This document shows, one piece after another, positions 11,501 to 21,977 of a stretch of DNA of 64,000 nucleotides. Location: contig NC_087068.1 of assembly GCF_963678635.1 (NCBI RefSeq), positions 3,224,001-3,288,000 of the forward strand, given 5' to 3'. Under the pieces are notes generated by a model. That model saw nothing but the letters and a program-made list of their open reading frames with translations, was not told where the DNA came from and did no database searches. The stretch's first letter is position 1. Each line of letters begins with the position of its first letter. This stretch comes from Symsagittifera roscoffensis (taxonomy: Eukaryota; Xenacoelomorpha; Acoela; Convolutidae). The translations under genes were made by a program, and so were the position numbers.

Positions 11501-13715
11501 TTGTGTGATAAAATCAACTAAATTCGAACCACTTTTCCAGAGAAAACTGGAAAAAAATGAAGATGATAAACACAAGTGAATAACAAAGGAAGACTTTAAG
11601 TCCCAGACCAGAATGGGAAGGAAAAAACTCTGGTATTAAAATTGATGGGAAAATGCTGGCTGTAAACGTGCAGAATAATCACCAATTTTCAAAGTCAGGT
11701 GAAAGGAAAATTGGCCACAAGTAAATGACAATTTTAGGGCTTCTAGTAATTTTTATGCCGTTTGAACAAACAGTTGTTCAGTTGCTACTTGTAGATTAAG
11801 ACAATCTCAAAACTGCGCAATTTCGAACCCAGCACAATTTTTTAAAAATGTTTTATCAACTTTTTTCTTTTCAAACCTACGCGTATTAGCTCTATCTAAA
11901 CTCTCAAGAGAACTTCGGGAAAAGTTGAGCTAAATTTTAACCCCAGTGGCTAGATATTAAAAAGTGGGGGCAAGCAAATTCCCCAAAGTGATGGTTAGAA
12001 TGCAAAGCCAAAAAAAGTTATAAACGGAGATAAAAAATATTAATCAATGCTGGTCGCTCTGGTAGTAAATGGATTAACCAGCACCAAGACACGTGCAGGT
12101 CGAACGGGCAGTTAAATTAGAGTGTAATTTTCCTGAATGTTTTCTTCAACACAATTCATAGACCTCAGTTTAAAAAAGAGAGAAAATTCTCTAGACTTAG
12201 TAGATAAAAAATCTACAGAGGATTTCCCAGTTTTACGTATCGCTTAATCTTTATTTCTTTTTTACCACTCTTGATTTTTCTGAAAATTCTGTCCAAAATG
12301 AAAGCACAAGTATATTTGCTGAGCTACAGAATAAAAAGACAGGATGTTCATAGGTGGCTGGGAGAAAAACAACGAAAAAAGCAACCAGCCGCAAAAATAG
12401 CTGCTGCCGATCCGCAATAAATGCCAGTTTAAATGCCGCCACGCGCCACAAACGCGGGCCGGATAAGACCAATTTATTGAGTACCTTTATACCAAAAACG
12501 GTCAGCTTTTTCTCATATCTGAACACACTTTGGCGGAACACAGAAGACAAATTGAAAGCTTCCTTGGACTTTAATATGAAAAAAGTAGCAAAAAACAAAA
12601 ACACACAATTAAAACGATCCTTTTTTTCAAGAAAATCGATTTTGTCAGAACGAGCTTTCGGACTAGCGGTATGCTTTTAAAATGGTGAAATGGAGTGATG
12701 GAATAATTAATTAGCATGAATGAAATAAGCAAAATTGTGGTAGAAAATAATGTTCTTTAAACGGTGCGGGAGAAAAAAAAACACTTATTTTAACCACTCC
12801 AGAAAAACCAGATTCGAAGATGTAGATTAAAAAGGATGCACTTGAAAAAATAAAAAGCAGGAAAAGGGCAACCTGCACGTAAATTAACAGACAAGCAAAA
12901 CTGTTTAGAAACTAATCGAATTTTTGGTACACCATGAAAAAAAGCCGTGAAGCATTTTTAGTAAATAAGGTACCCTTGAACGCTTAAGATGTTTTTCGAG
13001 TTTTGATTTGAACTCAGAGAGCAAGCTTTAAAAAAAATTAAAAATGTAAAAAATAGAAATTATCAGAACAGGAACTAATGACCATTTAAAACAATATATT
13101 TTTTAAAAAGCATAATTGTGATAACGCAAATATAACTTTAACCATATCTAAGAAGGTATTTTAAGTCTTATTTATGTATTAAAATTCAATTTTTGAAGCA
13201 TGAAGGGTTGAGGATCAAAGTGGCGAGTTATGGCAACTTTATAAAAGTTCAGTTCTGTAAACTTGTCGACCGGGGAAGATGTCTGCTGTTTGAGCAAAAA
13301 AGTTAGCCTAGACGGCAGATAATAGTATGACCAGCGAGTTCAGATATTACACACAGAAGTGAGGTTCGCACCAATTGTGACACCACACAGTTAATATTTC
13401 AAGCTGGCAGACAACAATTGATACAAAATCCACTGATTGAAAATCCACAAACTACAAAAATTCAGATTGCTTATCTCCAGCTCGAACGATGAATCTCCAG
13501 CTCGAATGATGATCAGTTTTGGATAAACAGTTTAGCAACACAATCGACAACGTTTAAAAACTACTAAGATAATTTTATCGAGAAAGATTGAGTAAACGCC
13601 CGTTGAGCCAAAAACTATTAAGTTCTGATTTTCTAAATTTTTACGCCCCCTAAGGAAACGCAAGAAAACGATAAGTTGATTTTTCTTTTAAAATTTGCTT
13701 GTGGACTGGACTAAA
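8590..13715. other. Long non-coding AT-rich stretch
   Basis: I see no gene in about 5 kb. The pair of overlapping opposite-strand open frames at 12.25-12.68 kb lacks an ATG on the plus strand and resembles nothing known. A 20-bp tandem duplication (AATCTCCAGCTCGAAYGATG) lies near 13.48-13.51 kb. Confidence 0.5.
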
Positions 13716-13719
13716 ACCC

Positions 13720-13815
13720 TTAGAATAAAATCCCGCAGGATAAAATCCCACCGGATATAACCCCCCTGCACTAAATTCGTCGTAGGAACACATCCTTCTA
13801 GAACAAACTGCCCCA
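13720..13815 (+). repeat. Left terminal inverted repeat of the MULE
   Basis: Successive units TTAGAATAAAATCCC, GCAGGATAAAATCCC, ACCGGATATAACCCC and CGTAGGAACACATCC show a degenerate period of about 16-18 bp. The array aligns with the reverse complement of 15875-15985 over its length. Confidence 0.7.
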
Positions 13816-14703
13816 TAATTTAATTCGGTATGATGGAAATCAAATAATACACAATATATGGTTTTATCTTTCTATTGGTTCCATTTTGAATTGACTTCCA
13901 TTTAATCATGCATCGCCCTTACACGACTATTCAACAGTTTTAAGATTCCAGCTTTCAGTTAACTTCCTATAAGAATGAGCTTTGATTGCAAAAATTAAAA
14001 AGCCACGCGACACAGTCAGTAAAACAGGTGAATGGAAAATAATGTTGATTCTTTCACCGTGAGTTCGAATTCCAAATATGAAATTTAGTGCAATCGACAA
14101 AAAGGTCTGTTAAATTTACCCCCAGGGGTCAAAAATCCCGCGCTTCCACTGAAGTGGGGGTGCAGGATAGTGTGCAGAGAAGTCCCCGATTCCTAGAAAA
14201 CCATTCTCTTTATTGTGTCAAATTTCAGACCCCTACGACCACGGACTGTTGATTCTGGGGAACCAAAATTTTGAACTTAATTTGACTTTAATTTATTTTG
14301 ACTGACAAGCAAAAAACACCCGCTATAGTCCCATCAAAACGATCAGTATAGCAGGTGTAATACCAGTTTTGCGTGGTTGCAATTTAATCCCCCAGTAGCA
14401 ATTAAACGTTTGTCTCTTGAGGCAAGGTTTAGTTTAGTTTGTAAAACACGTGCATCTTATTAACTAACGACTCATTCAAACCAAACAGTTAAAAAAATAA
14501 AGTCAAATTTGTTTTAAGCAAGAAAGAGGGCCAGAAAGCGCTTCACAATAACTACGCTTACTATAGGAAAAAAGAGTTAGTCAACTCAATTCAGTGGAGT
14601 TGCGGCGATCAAAGCAACAATGTAAGACAAGCTTATGGGCTTCAAAGGGCGAATTCTTCAAGCCATCGCCACCTAAGCATACACACGAATCGGACTATAA
14701 CTA

Positions 14704-15690
14704 ATGGAAACGTATACCATTAATGAACAGATAAAAGCGGACACAGCGGCCTGCACTAACTCTTCCACACACAAAGTGCTGTCAAATTCCCTAGCAAAAG
14801 CTACACCAAATTGCTACTCGAAAATGCTTTCGGCGCCTTACCTTAAACGAAGGATTAGAAGTAACCGACATGAAACTGAAGCCAGCGACCTATACCATTA
14901 GGACTCGATTTTGAACTGCCTGCTAAATGCACACAGACCATGAATGCAGAGGTTCTTTTTGAAGATTTGACAATTTCGGGAACCTGTAAATGATATTTGG
15001 TGTTCGCAACTAACAAAAAACATTGAAATCTCAAACTCTTATGGAAACTGAGAATCGAGATGGAACATTTTTTAAAAGCTGTGTACATTTAAAAGCCCCC
15101 TCTACCCCCCGTTCAACCATGATGGACTTTGAAACGGTTTGCATCAATTCAGTGGGTTACAACTTTTCAAACACAGAAATCAAAGATTGTTTCTTTCACT
15201 TCTCACAAGCCATTTACAGAAAGATATTCGAATTGGGTTATGCTGTACAGTATCGTCAGGAAAAGGAATTCAACCTAGCTATACGTCTTTTAGCTGCTCT
15301 TGCGTTTGCCTCACCCTTGCATTTATAAGCCTGGTATAAACAAAAACTAGTTGCCATATTTCTGACGACATCAAGAACTATTTTGAGGACACCTTCATAG
15401 GCAAAAAAACGCAAGAATTGACAAGATGGAAATCGCGGTTCGACATGGATATGTAGAACGTTTACTTCAGGACCATTTAAGACCTCACCAGGGCGAACAA
15501 TGCCCCCTAAGGCTTTCACCATGGATTCGCATCCATCCTCCAAATGTCAAACTTTGACATATGGAAACTCATTGAGGCCATTTAGAGCAGCAGTCACTGC
15601 AAACTTTTAGTTTTTCTCAAATGCAGATCAGAGAGAAAATTCACACATTGAAAAAGGATAATTTTGGGAGGATAAAGAGAACTGTAAGCT
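14704..15690 (+). pseudogene. MULE transposase (FLYWCH-associated type), broken
   Basis: Conceptual pieces in order: a helical, basic segment (14704-14886; LSNSLAKATPNCYSKM, then LKRRIRSNRHETEA), a DGTFFKSC segment near 15060, and the central segment MMDFETVCINS...KDCFFHFSQAIYRK...ALAFASP (15118-15315). Then come fragments NYFEDTFIG, RFDMDM-stop-NVYFRTI, FHHGFASILQMSNFDIWKLIEAI up to about 15570. The DGTFK, MDFE and CFFHF/QAIYRKI motifs are hallmarks of the MULE/FLYWCH transposase family as I know it, where the first two carry catalytic Asp residues. There are several stops, a frameshift after about 14895 and a deletion between DGTFF and MMDFE, so it cannot be functional. It lies between the inverted repeats of its own element. 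Confidence 0.75.
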
Positions 15691-15874
15691 CTGGCGCAAC
15701 TACAAAAGGATGGATTATCTTGAAGCCATGGCCGTTAACTTGTCCTTTTAGCTTTCAGTTTTTAGTCTTAAATCTATCTATTTCTTTTGTGTTAGTTATC
15801 TTTCATCATTTAATTCAACTTTTAAAGTCGGTTTTTTTATTCAGAATGAATGTGAGGTATTTTAAACAAAAAAA

Positions 15875-15985
15875 CTGGGGGGTTTCGTCCTAGGGGGATT
15901 TGGTCCTACGGGGGACTTAGTCATGGGGAATTTTATCAGGTGGGTTTTTGTCCTAGGGGATTTAACTCCTGAGGATTTTTTCCTA
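15875..15985 (-). repeat. Right terminal inverted repeat of the MULE
   Basis: Units of the type TCCTAGGGGGATTTGG, repeated about six times, are the reverse complement of the left array. The G-run alternates with ATTT or TTTT at regular spacing. Confidence 0.7.
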
Positions 15986-15990
15986 GACCT

Positions 15991-16304
15991 TTCAAACTAG
16001 GCAACAAGCCAATAAAAACTAGGCCGAAGCCATAAGCACCGAAAGAAGCTTTTAATGTTAAAAAAATGAAAATTAGTTAAAGCCAGGCGGCAAGAGATTT
16101 TAACACAGAGGCTAAATAGAGGTTCGCATCACTTGCCATTTAACACAGTCGTAAGAAAAAACAAGTCGAAAAAAAAACATGAAAAAAAGCTAGAAAAAAT
16201 TAGGTCAAACTAAATTTTCGTATGTCTCGATGAAGTACACCTAGAGCCCAGCTAGATCTGGAGGTATGTGTTTGATTTTCATCGAACGTGTTATACGTAT
16301 GCAC
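15991..16304. other. Short non-coding stretch
   Basis: Nothing recognisable between the MULE and the hairpin array, apart from short A-rich runs. Confidence 0.5.
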
Positions 16305-16400
16305 GTATGCTCGGTTAATACGTGTTATGAAATTAACCGAGCATACGTGTTATGAAATTAACCGAGCATACGTGTTATACGTATGCTCGGTTAATTTCAT
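16305..16400. repeat. 25-bp tandem units ending in a perfect 22-bp-stem hairpin
   Basis: Two 25-bp direct units (GCATACGTGTTATGAAATTA followed by ACCGA) run into an inverted copy. Positions 16352-16373 pair perfectly with 16379-16400 around the 5-nt loop GTTAT. A further inverted copy lies upstream at about 16305-16320. The structure sits exactly at the left edge of the segmental duplication, whose other copy (36531 onward) has only the last bases of it. Confidence 0.85.
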
Positions 16401-16632
16401 TAACCGAGTCAGTAGTTTTCCTTTTCACTTGCGATATTTACGAATAAAAGTTACGATTAAATGTGGTTCTTAGAGAAGATACGTAACCTGACTTGTTGTT
16501 TCCTCAATAAAATGATCTATGAAACTCTCTTGTTATTGCAGCTTGAGTAATTTTTTTGCTACTTCAAACTTATAAGTTTTCAAAGTTTTCAAACTAGTTT
16601 GCACCCAATCAATTGCAGCACTCGTGTAAACT
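16392..16632 (+). repeat. Segmental duplication copy A, left part
   Basis: Nearly identical to 36531-36771 in the same orientation. Differences are scattered single bases. It ends in the target-site sequence AAACT (16628-16632) at the LTR element insertion point and continues at 29213. Confidence 0.9.
16628..16632. repeat. Target-site duplication, left (AAACT)
   Basis: AAACT precedes TGTAGAATT of the 5' LTR and recurs right after the 3' LTR at 29213-29217. The empty site in copy B (36767-36771) has a single AAACT. Confidence 0.9.
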
Positions 16633-18123
16633 TGTAGAATTGGTGATTCTAGCAAATTTTCTACTTAGCGTATTTTCTGCTTGGGTAGCGTTACCTTGGT
16701 TTAAGTTTAGGTATTTCATTTCTCGTTATGAGGTCTAAATAGCTTAATCGGATGGCTGTTAGCTAAGGGTAAACCAATAGAAAGATTGAAAAGTGGACTT
16801 AAAGCTAAATAAAGTAGTAGAAATAAAATCGAAGAAAAATGCACTTTTACCCGGACATTTCCCTCTCTAACTCTGGCTGGGATTAAGAAAATGGAAAACG
16901 GTTTATACCTGTAGGTAGCTAATTGCTATGAGATTGTACATGCACGGAATTATGTGCCTAGGGTAAATTGGGTCAAGGGGGTACTACCGAGTATAAAAGC
17001 AAAACTTATCCCCGACCGTGTATTTTATCCTAACATGATAAGGAAAGTACTAGTAAATTTGGTTCAAAATCGGGTTATGATTAGTTTATTGGGATCGTAC
17101 GACTTTGTTGCTTGGGTCAAGAATTGACACCGAAGTCAGTTGTTATTTAAGTAAGTAGCGTACGGGCGGATTCAACTGATAAGAATCATACGACTTCGGT
17201 TACTTACCCGATGTACGATACCAACCGCAGGGGGATGTATTTACGAAACGTGAACAAGTCGATAAAAACCCCGGACTTGGAACCCGTCAGCTTTGACAGA
17301 GGGAGTAGGTAAAAGGGAAAACCATAGGGGGCGGTTGTGCTTAAGGGGATGACAACACCGATATGAAGTAGCGTGACTTTAACAAAAACTGAGCGCAAAT
17401 AGAGATAAGAAGTAGAGGTTTGAGAGCGGACTTTGAAGGGAGAACGAGTTAAGGAACGTAAGATTCAGTAGGTCCCAGTTGTGGTCGCTATCTGAACTCA
17501 TCAGTTAATTGTTTCACAGCGAGTGAAGAAAGAACGCAAGTCGAAGTGCCTTGTGGAATATTAGTTAGAGTAGAAGCTAGCAAAAGTCAGAGAGCTTAGT
17601 CGACGCGTGTACTGACCGAGTACGCAGAAGAAATTGTTAAGCGTGTACAGATCGCAAACCATTCTGTTGTATATTAATAAATTATACTCTGGCCGAATTA
17701 GTAGGCCCTTTGTATTCGGACTTATATATATTGAATTCAATTGCAAAAAAGGAATTGGTTGTACGCGACTTCAAGCGAGATATAGCGAGCAAGAGCATCA
17801 CTGACCAAGGAGGAGCAATAGAATACAGTAGAGGACAACTCATTACTAACATAACCCTTTCGGGATTGTCGTTAATACCGAGCCTTAGTGCCCCCTGCTT
17901 TAGCACGGTAAAAGGGATAGCTTCGCCAGACCGTGTGTGGAAATCCTAAAAACGACATTGGACTCAGCATCACTGGCCAAGGGGGAGCAATAGAATACAG
18001 TAGAGGACAACTCACCACTAACATAACCCTTTCGGGATTGTCGTTAATACCGAGCCTTAGTGCCCCCGCTTTAGCACGGTAAAAAGGGATAGCTTCGCAA
18101 GACTGTGTGTGGAAATCCTAAAG
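16633..18123 (+). repeat. 5' LTR
   Basis: Aligns with 27718-29206. It starts TGTAGAATTGGT and contains a TATA box, an AATAAA and a 172-bp tandem duplication near its end (units from 17794 and 17966). Similarity stops after CCTAAAG. The last six bases found in the 3' LTR (ACGACA) are missing, and the sequence continues GGTAAGC, so the LTR end and the primer binding site seem to have been lost or altered here. Confidence 0.88.
16992..16999 (+). promoter_or_regulatory. TATA box of the 5' LTR promoter
   Basis: TATAAAAG within GAGTATAAAAGCAAAAC, about 360 bp into the LTR. It is conserved in the 3' LTR at 28075-28082. It marks the likely U3/R boundary region. An AATAAA follows in the same LTR at 17676-17681. 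Confidence 0.6.
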
Positions 18124-18124
18124 G

Positions 18125-18129
18125 GTAAG
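18125..18129 (+). promoter_or_regulatory. Possible 5' splice site in the leader (GTAAG)
   Basis: AAGG/GTAAGC lies right after the 5' LTR and before gag. A donor here paired with the acceptor at about 23811 would make a subgenomic env message. This is inference from consensus only, and such a message would still lack an in-frame ATG. Confidence 0.3.
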
Positions 18130-18185
18130 CTTTGTCCTAGACTGAAGTTGCAAACGAACGAACAACCATCCCGTGAGCAAACACG

Positions 18186-19289
18186 ATGATGAACGACAAC
18201 TATAGAGCTGCATTGGTAGAGGCTGCTGTCGCGGCAGCGAATGCTTTGGACAGGCAGCAAGGAGTCTTTGGCTTTGGCACCATTCGCCCCGATCGGTTTC
18301 CCTCCAGTAGCTATCAGAACTGGGCCGACTGGAGGAAGCGTTTCGCCTGGGTTGCGGATGCTAACAGATGGGAAGATGAACAGGCTCGGTTGGTGTTCCC
18401 TACGTGTCTGACAGGATGGGCTCTGGATGAATTTACCAGCATGCCAGCCCACTTCAGAGAGGAGGAAGACGGTTTCCCAGCGCCAACACTTGCACGGATG
18501 CTGGCCGAACTAGACCAGCGTATTATGCCCTTCCAAACTCAAGCAGCGGCTAGGGCGGAGTTCAAAAGTCTGATGCAAGGAGACAAGGAGGGCTTGAGGG
18601 AATTCTCTCGGCGAATCCGATCACTTGGAGATGTTGCTAATGGAAATGTGGGAGCTCAAGCTCGAGACGATATGAACCGAGAACAGTTCATAGACGGGCT
18701 ATTTGACGTGGACCTTCAAGACCTACTTCTGCGAGAAGATCTAGGAAGCCTAGCGCAAGCAGTTGCCCGCGCCCAAGCCTTGGATCTTGTGAATAAAACG
18801 TCCAGGGCCCGGAACCGGAGAAAGATGCACCTTGCGAGGGTTGCCCAAAATGTCCCAGAGACGGGTGCTGAGGCTGGTCGGAGTGTAGGCGGACAGATCA
18901 ATCGAAACCAACCCGTGGGAGCTAGTCAGGGACGTCAGCAGGCGAGCAATGAACCCCGCATCGACCAACTGGTGAGTGTCCAGAATGACCTGTTAGCGCA
19001 GATGCAGAACATGACGGCCATGATGGGTAGGTTTCTTAATTCTATCATCCCTGTCCCCCACCGGGAAAACTTACCGCGGTCGGAACCTTCCCAACGACCC
19101 CGACAACTATACGAACCCCAACCCGGCGAGAATAGATCGAACTTATCTCCTGGCCTTGGAGGTCATTACGGAATGAAAAACCAGATACCCCGTGGGAACT
19201 GTTTTGGCTGCGGCCAGCCGGGTCATTTTGCGAAGGAGTGCCCCCAGAAGATCTTGGATCATTTAAACTACCAAGGGCCGGGGCATTGA
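18186..19289 (+). CDS. gag: Gag polyprotein of the gypsy-type element
   Basis: Intact 367-codon frame opening with tandem ATGs. Gag forms the particle shell and binds genomic RNA. The N-terminal two thirds look like a retrotransposon Gag capsid domain, with the Trp-rich segment NWADWRKRFAWVADANRWED near residues 38-60. Residues 339-352 form a CCHC zinc knuckle (CFGCGQPGHFAKEC), the RNA-binding nucleocapsid motif. The start was chosen because it is the first ATG after the LTR leader and the frame is open from there. Just before the TGA stop, a slippery heptamer at 19262-19268 in the gag frame allows a -1 shift into the protease frame. In contrast to pol and env, this gene shows no breaks. Confidence 0.9.
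   Translation: MMNDNYRAALVEAAVAAANALDRQQGVFGFGTIRPDRFPSSSYQNWADWRKRFAWVADANRWEDEQARLVFPTCLTGWALDEFTSMPAHFREEEDGFPAPTLARMLAELDQRIMPFQTQAAARAEFKSLMQGDKEGLREFSRRIRSLGDVANGNVGAQARDDMNREQFIDGLFDVDLQDLLLREDLGSLAQAVARAQALDLVNKTSRARNRRKMHLARVAQNVPETGAEAGRSVGGQINRNQPVGASQGRQQASNEPRIDQLVSVQNDLLAQMQNMTAMMGRFLNSIIPVPHRENLPRSEPSQRPRQLYEPQPGENRSNLSPGLGGHYGMKNQIPRGNCFGCGQPGHFAKECPQKILDHLNYQGPGH
19262..19268 (+). promoter_or_regulatory. -1 ribosomal frameshift site TTTAAAC
   Basis: Read in the gag frame the bases are (CA)T TTA AAC, a canonical X XXY YYZ heptamer. A -1 slip moves from gag into the frame carrying the protease, where TTT AAA is the first shared codon pair. It lies 7 codons before the gag stop. 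Confidence 0.85.
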
Positions 19290-19318
19290 ATATGCATCAG
19301 GGAGGTTTTGTCCCGGCC
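19276..19318 (+). promoter_or_regulatory. Stem-loop stimulating the gag-pol frameshift
   Basis: Positions 19276-19285 (GGCCGGGGCA) pair with 19309-19318 (TGTCCCGGCC) to give 10 bp, with one G-U and seven G-C pairs at the base, and a 23-nt loop. The spacer from the slippery site is 7 nt, within the usual 5-9 nt. The stem spans the gag stop. Whether the loop forms a pseudoknot is not known. Confidence 0.75.
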
Positions 19319-20082
19319 GAGATAAAGAATCAACAGCGAGTAAAACACCCATCCCCCACTTCCAACCCCTCTATGTACCGCTTGGACCCCACGACGAGCC
19401 CTCAGGTGCAAATGAGAGGCGAAGGCTTTCGAGGAACAGAGCAGGTTCAGACTTTCTTCCACCAAACGACCCCCAGTCGACTGGAAGAACCTAAACAACT
19501 CACGAGTATCCAGTGTCAGACAGAGAGTTCCTTGGAATTCGTGAGTGTTTGCCGAGTGCCTGAAGCACCATTCGGGCTAACAGCGGAAGCGATTTTGGGC
19601 GGGCTACCGGTAAAAGCACTAGTGGATACGGGAGCTACGATCAACCTAATACGAAGCGAGGTGTACCATAATTTGACTACAGCCCCACCGTTACGGCCCT
19701 ACAAAGGGACACTAGAAACAGCGGATGGAAGGCAAGTGGGAGTCGAGGGATGGGTGACTGCTAACTTGGAGCTAGGGTCAATCGACGATGAGGTCGAAGC
19801 CCTGGTGGTGCCTGAGCTGAAAGCGGAAATTATTATAGGACTTCGGTCTTTAAAGGAGCATGAATGCTCGTTAGATTTCCAGTGTGACAACCTCTGGACG
19901 GGACGGAAAGAGGGATCTATAGTTCCCCTGCAATATGAAATATTGAAGGTGACCTCATATCCTAAACACCCGCCAGAGGACGATAATTACTGGGACGTAA
20001 ACTCGTCGCACAGTACCCCCTTAACTGAACCACACACACTCCTCTTGGTGGGTCAAACGTTGAGTCATCATATGCAATGGGG

Positions 20083-21240
20083 GATGTTGTAGAAGGTTGG
20101 CCCCCCGTCAGTCAGGACCACGAGGTGCAGGGAATGCAAGAGGAAGGGTCGATGGATTTTCAAGTACAGGCTAAACGACATCTAGATGAAGATATAGAGA
20201 AGATTCTAGAACTAGCAGCCCCCGAGGTGACAGCAATGGAGAGGGACCGGCTGAAACAGTTGATCAGTACTTATAGAGATGTGTTCGCTTTGACAGATGC
20301 TGAACTTGGCCAAACTAAATTGGTGACACATCGGATTGATACTGGAGATTCGGGCCCTATCAAGATCCCCCCATCGAACAGCTCCCGCAAAGATGCCGAT
20401 CATCAGGGACGAAGTTAAGAGCATGCTGGAGAAAGGGGTGATCCAACCTTCAAAAAGCCCTTATAGTGCACCAACTGTCTTGCAAACGAAGAAAGACGGG
20501 AGTTGGCGGTTCTGTGTGGATTATCGGAAGCTGAATGATGTAACGGTCAAGGACGCATTTCCGATTCCGAAGATACATCAAAGGTTCGATGCTCTTAACG
20601 GGCAGAAGTACTTCTCTTCCCTCGACCTGGCGAGTGGGTATTGGCAAGTGCCTGTTGCCGAGGAAGACCGACACAAGACAGCCTTTGTGACACCGGATGG
20701 AGGATTCTATGAGTACGTTATGATGCCCTTTGGGCTGTCCAATGCTCCGGGAACGTTCCAGCGCCTCATGAATGAATTGTTTCGGGACCACCTGTGGAAG
20801 TGGGCCCTAGTATTTCTCGATGATGTGCTGGTGTATAGCAAGTGCGAAGACGACCATTTTGCACACCTGAAGGCTACCTTCCAGCTACTAAGGGAGGCAA
20901 ATTTGAAACTGAAGCCGAAGAAATGCAGGTTGGTACAGAAGGAGGTGACTTATTTGAGCCACATAATTGGAAATGAAGGTATCCAAGTGGATCCCAAGAA
21001 AGTTGAAGTGGTTGAAAACTGGCCAGTGCCCAAAACAGTTAAGGGGGCGAGGTCTTTCCTCGGATTCTGCAATTACTACCGTCGATTTGTGAAGGACTTT
21101 GCCGGGATTGCGAGTCCCCTGTCCTCTTTAACGAAAAAGAAGGTGCTCTTCATCTGGAACGACGAATGTCAGACAGCCTTCGATAGACTACGGAAAGAGC
21201 TTGTTACGGCCCCAGTTCTGGAATTTCCAGACTACACGGG
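20083..21240 (+). other. Pol segment: reverse transcriptase
   Basis: The N-terminal part (YRDVFALTDAELGQT, then THRIDTGDSGPIK) is in frame 1 up to the C6 run at 20367. The rest is in frame 2. RT motifs in order: FCVDYRKLNDVTVKDAFPIP, YFSSLDLASGYWQVPV, the MPFGLSNAPGTFQRLMN block, and the catalytic FLDD at 20813-20824. FLDD replaces the commoner YLDD but both are known in the family. FLGFCNYYRRF marks the RT thumb/connection. Confidence 0.88.
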
Positions 21241-21640
21241 AACCTTTATATTGGACACGGATGCGAGCAATACTATCTTGGGCGCTGTACTCTCGAACGT
21301 CATCAACGGGGAGGAGAGAACACTTGTGTACGCTAGCAGGGTACTATCAAAAACAGAGACGAATTACTCAACGACAAAACGAGAAGCCTTGGCTGTGGTG
21401 CAAGCGGTGAAATGGTTCCAACCCTACATCTGGGGGGTAAAATTTGTCCTTCGCACCGACCACTCCAGCCTTCAATGGCTCTTTAGGCAGAAGGAACCTG
21501 ATGGAATGACCTTCCGAATGCAACAGCAACTTCAAGAGTTTGACTTCAATGTAGTCCACAGAGCTGCGGCTAAACATGGAAACGCGGATGGCCTTTCCAG
21601 GATGCTAGAAGAAGGGCCCGACTGGATGCCAAGGGAGAAG
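21241..21640 (+). other. Pol segment: RNase H
   Basis: FILDTDASNTILGAVLSN carries the first catalytic Asp. TKREALAVVQAVKWF carries the catalytic Glu. RTDHSSLQWLF carries the next Asp, and HGNADGLSRM closes the domain with its terminal Asp. The order and spacing match gypsy RNase H. Confidence 0.85.
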
Positions 21641-21977
21641 GAGAAGGCATTCGGGTCTTGCTCAGAGCCCATGTCTCTCGAATTAGCCTTACAGAAAGCA
21701 AAGCAGCACCAAGTCGAAACTGTCACAATGATCAGCGAGACCCAGGAAGAGGACGAGGATGAAACGATTACCTGGGAACGGACGCCCTCTGAAATATCGA
21801 CTCTGCAAAAAGAGGATGACGCGATGTCTCAGGTGTTCTATTGGGTGGAGTTGGAAGGCGACGCGGGCGATATGCCATCTCTGGGGACAAACCTCATTCC
21901 CAAAGAGCAGGCGATACAGTACGGACCCGAGGCCCTAGCTTACTGGTCTAGATGGAACGAACTAAGTATCCGAGAGG

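Larger units (their letters stand above)
13716..15985. mobile_element. Decayed MULE-type DNA transposon
   Basis: A region of about 105 bp at 13716-13815 aligns, in reverse complement, with 15875-15985. Both consist of degenerate 16-18-bp direct units around GGATAAAATCCC. These long inverted ends flank a broken MULE transposase gene on the plus strand. Long TIRs and this transposase class together support a Mutator-like element. No clear 8-10-bp target duplication was found, so the exact ends are uncertain. Confidence 0.7.
19262..20092 (+). other. Pol segment: aspartic protease
   Basis: The frame is reached by the -1 shift. The active-site motif VDTGAT is at 19622-19639, followed by hydrophobic strands and an IIGLRSLKEHECSLDF segment (about 19840-19890), typical of the retropepsin C-terminal half. 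About 100 residues of low-complexity linker separate it from the zinc knuckle. The frame ends at TAG 20090-20092, just after a G5 run where the next frame takes over. Confidence 0.85.

Noticed and set aside
12251-12680. Two opposite-strand ORFs over 100 codons
   Set aside because: The plus-strand frame lacks an ATG start. Neither shows motifs. They overlap in an AT-rich region.
17204-17398. 64-codon minus-strand frame conserved in both LTRs (also 28287-28481)
   Set aside because: Conservation is explained by LTR identity. No ATG context, domain or promoter supports it.
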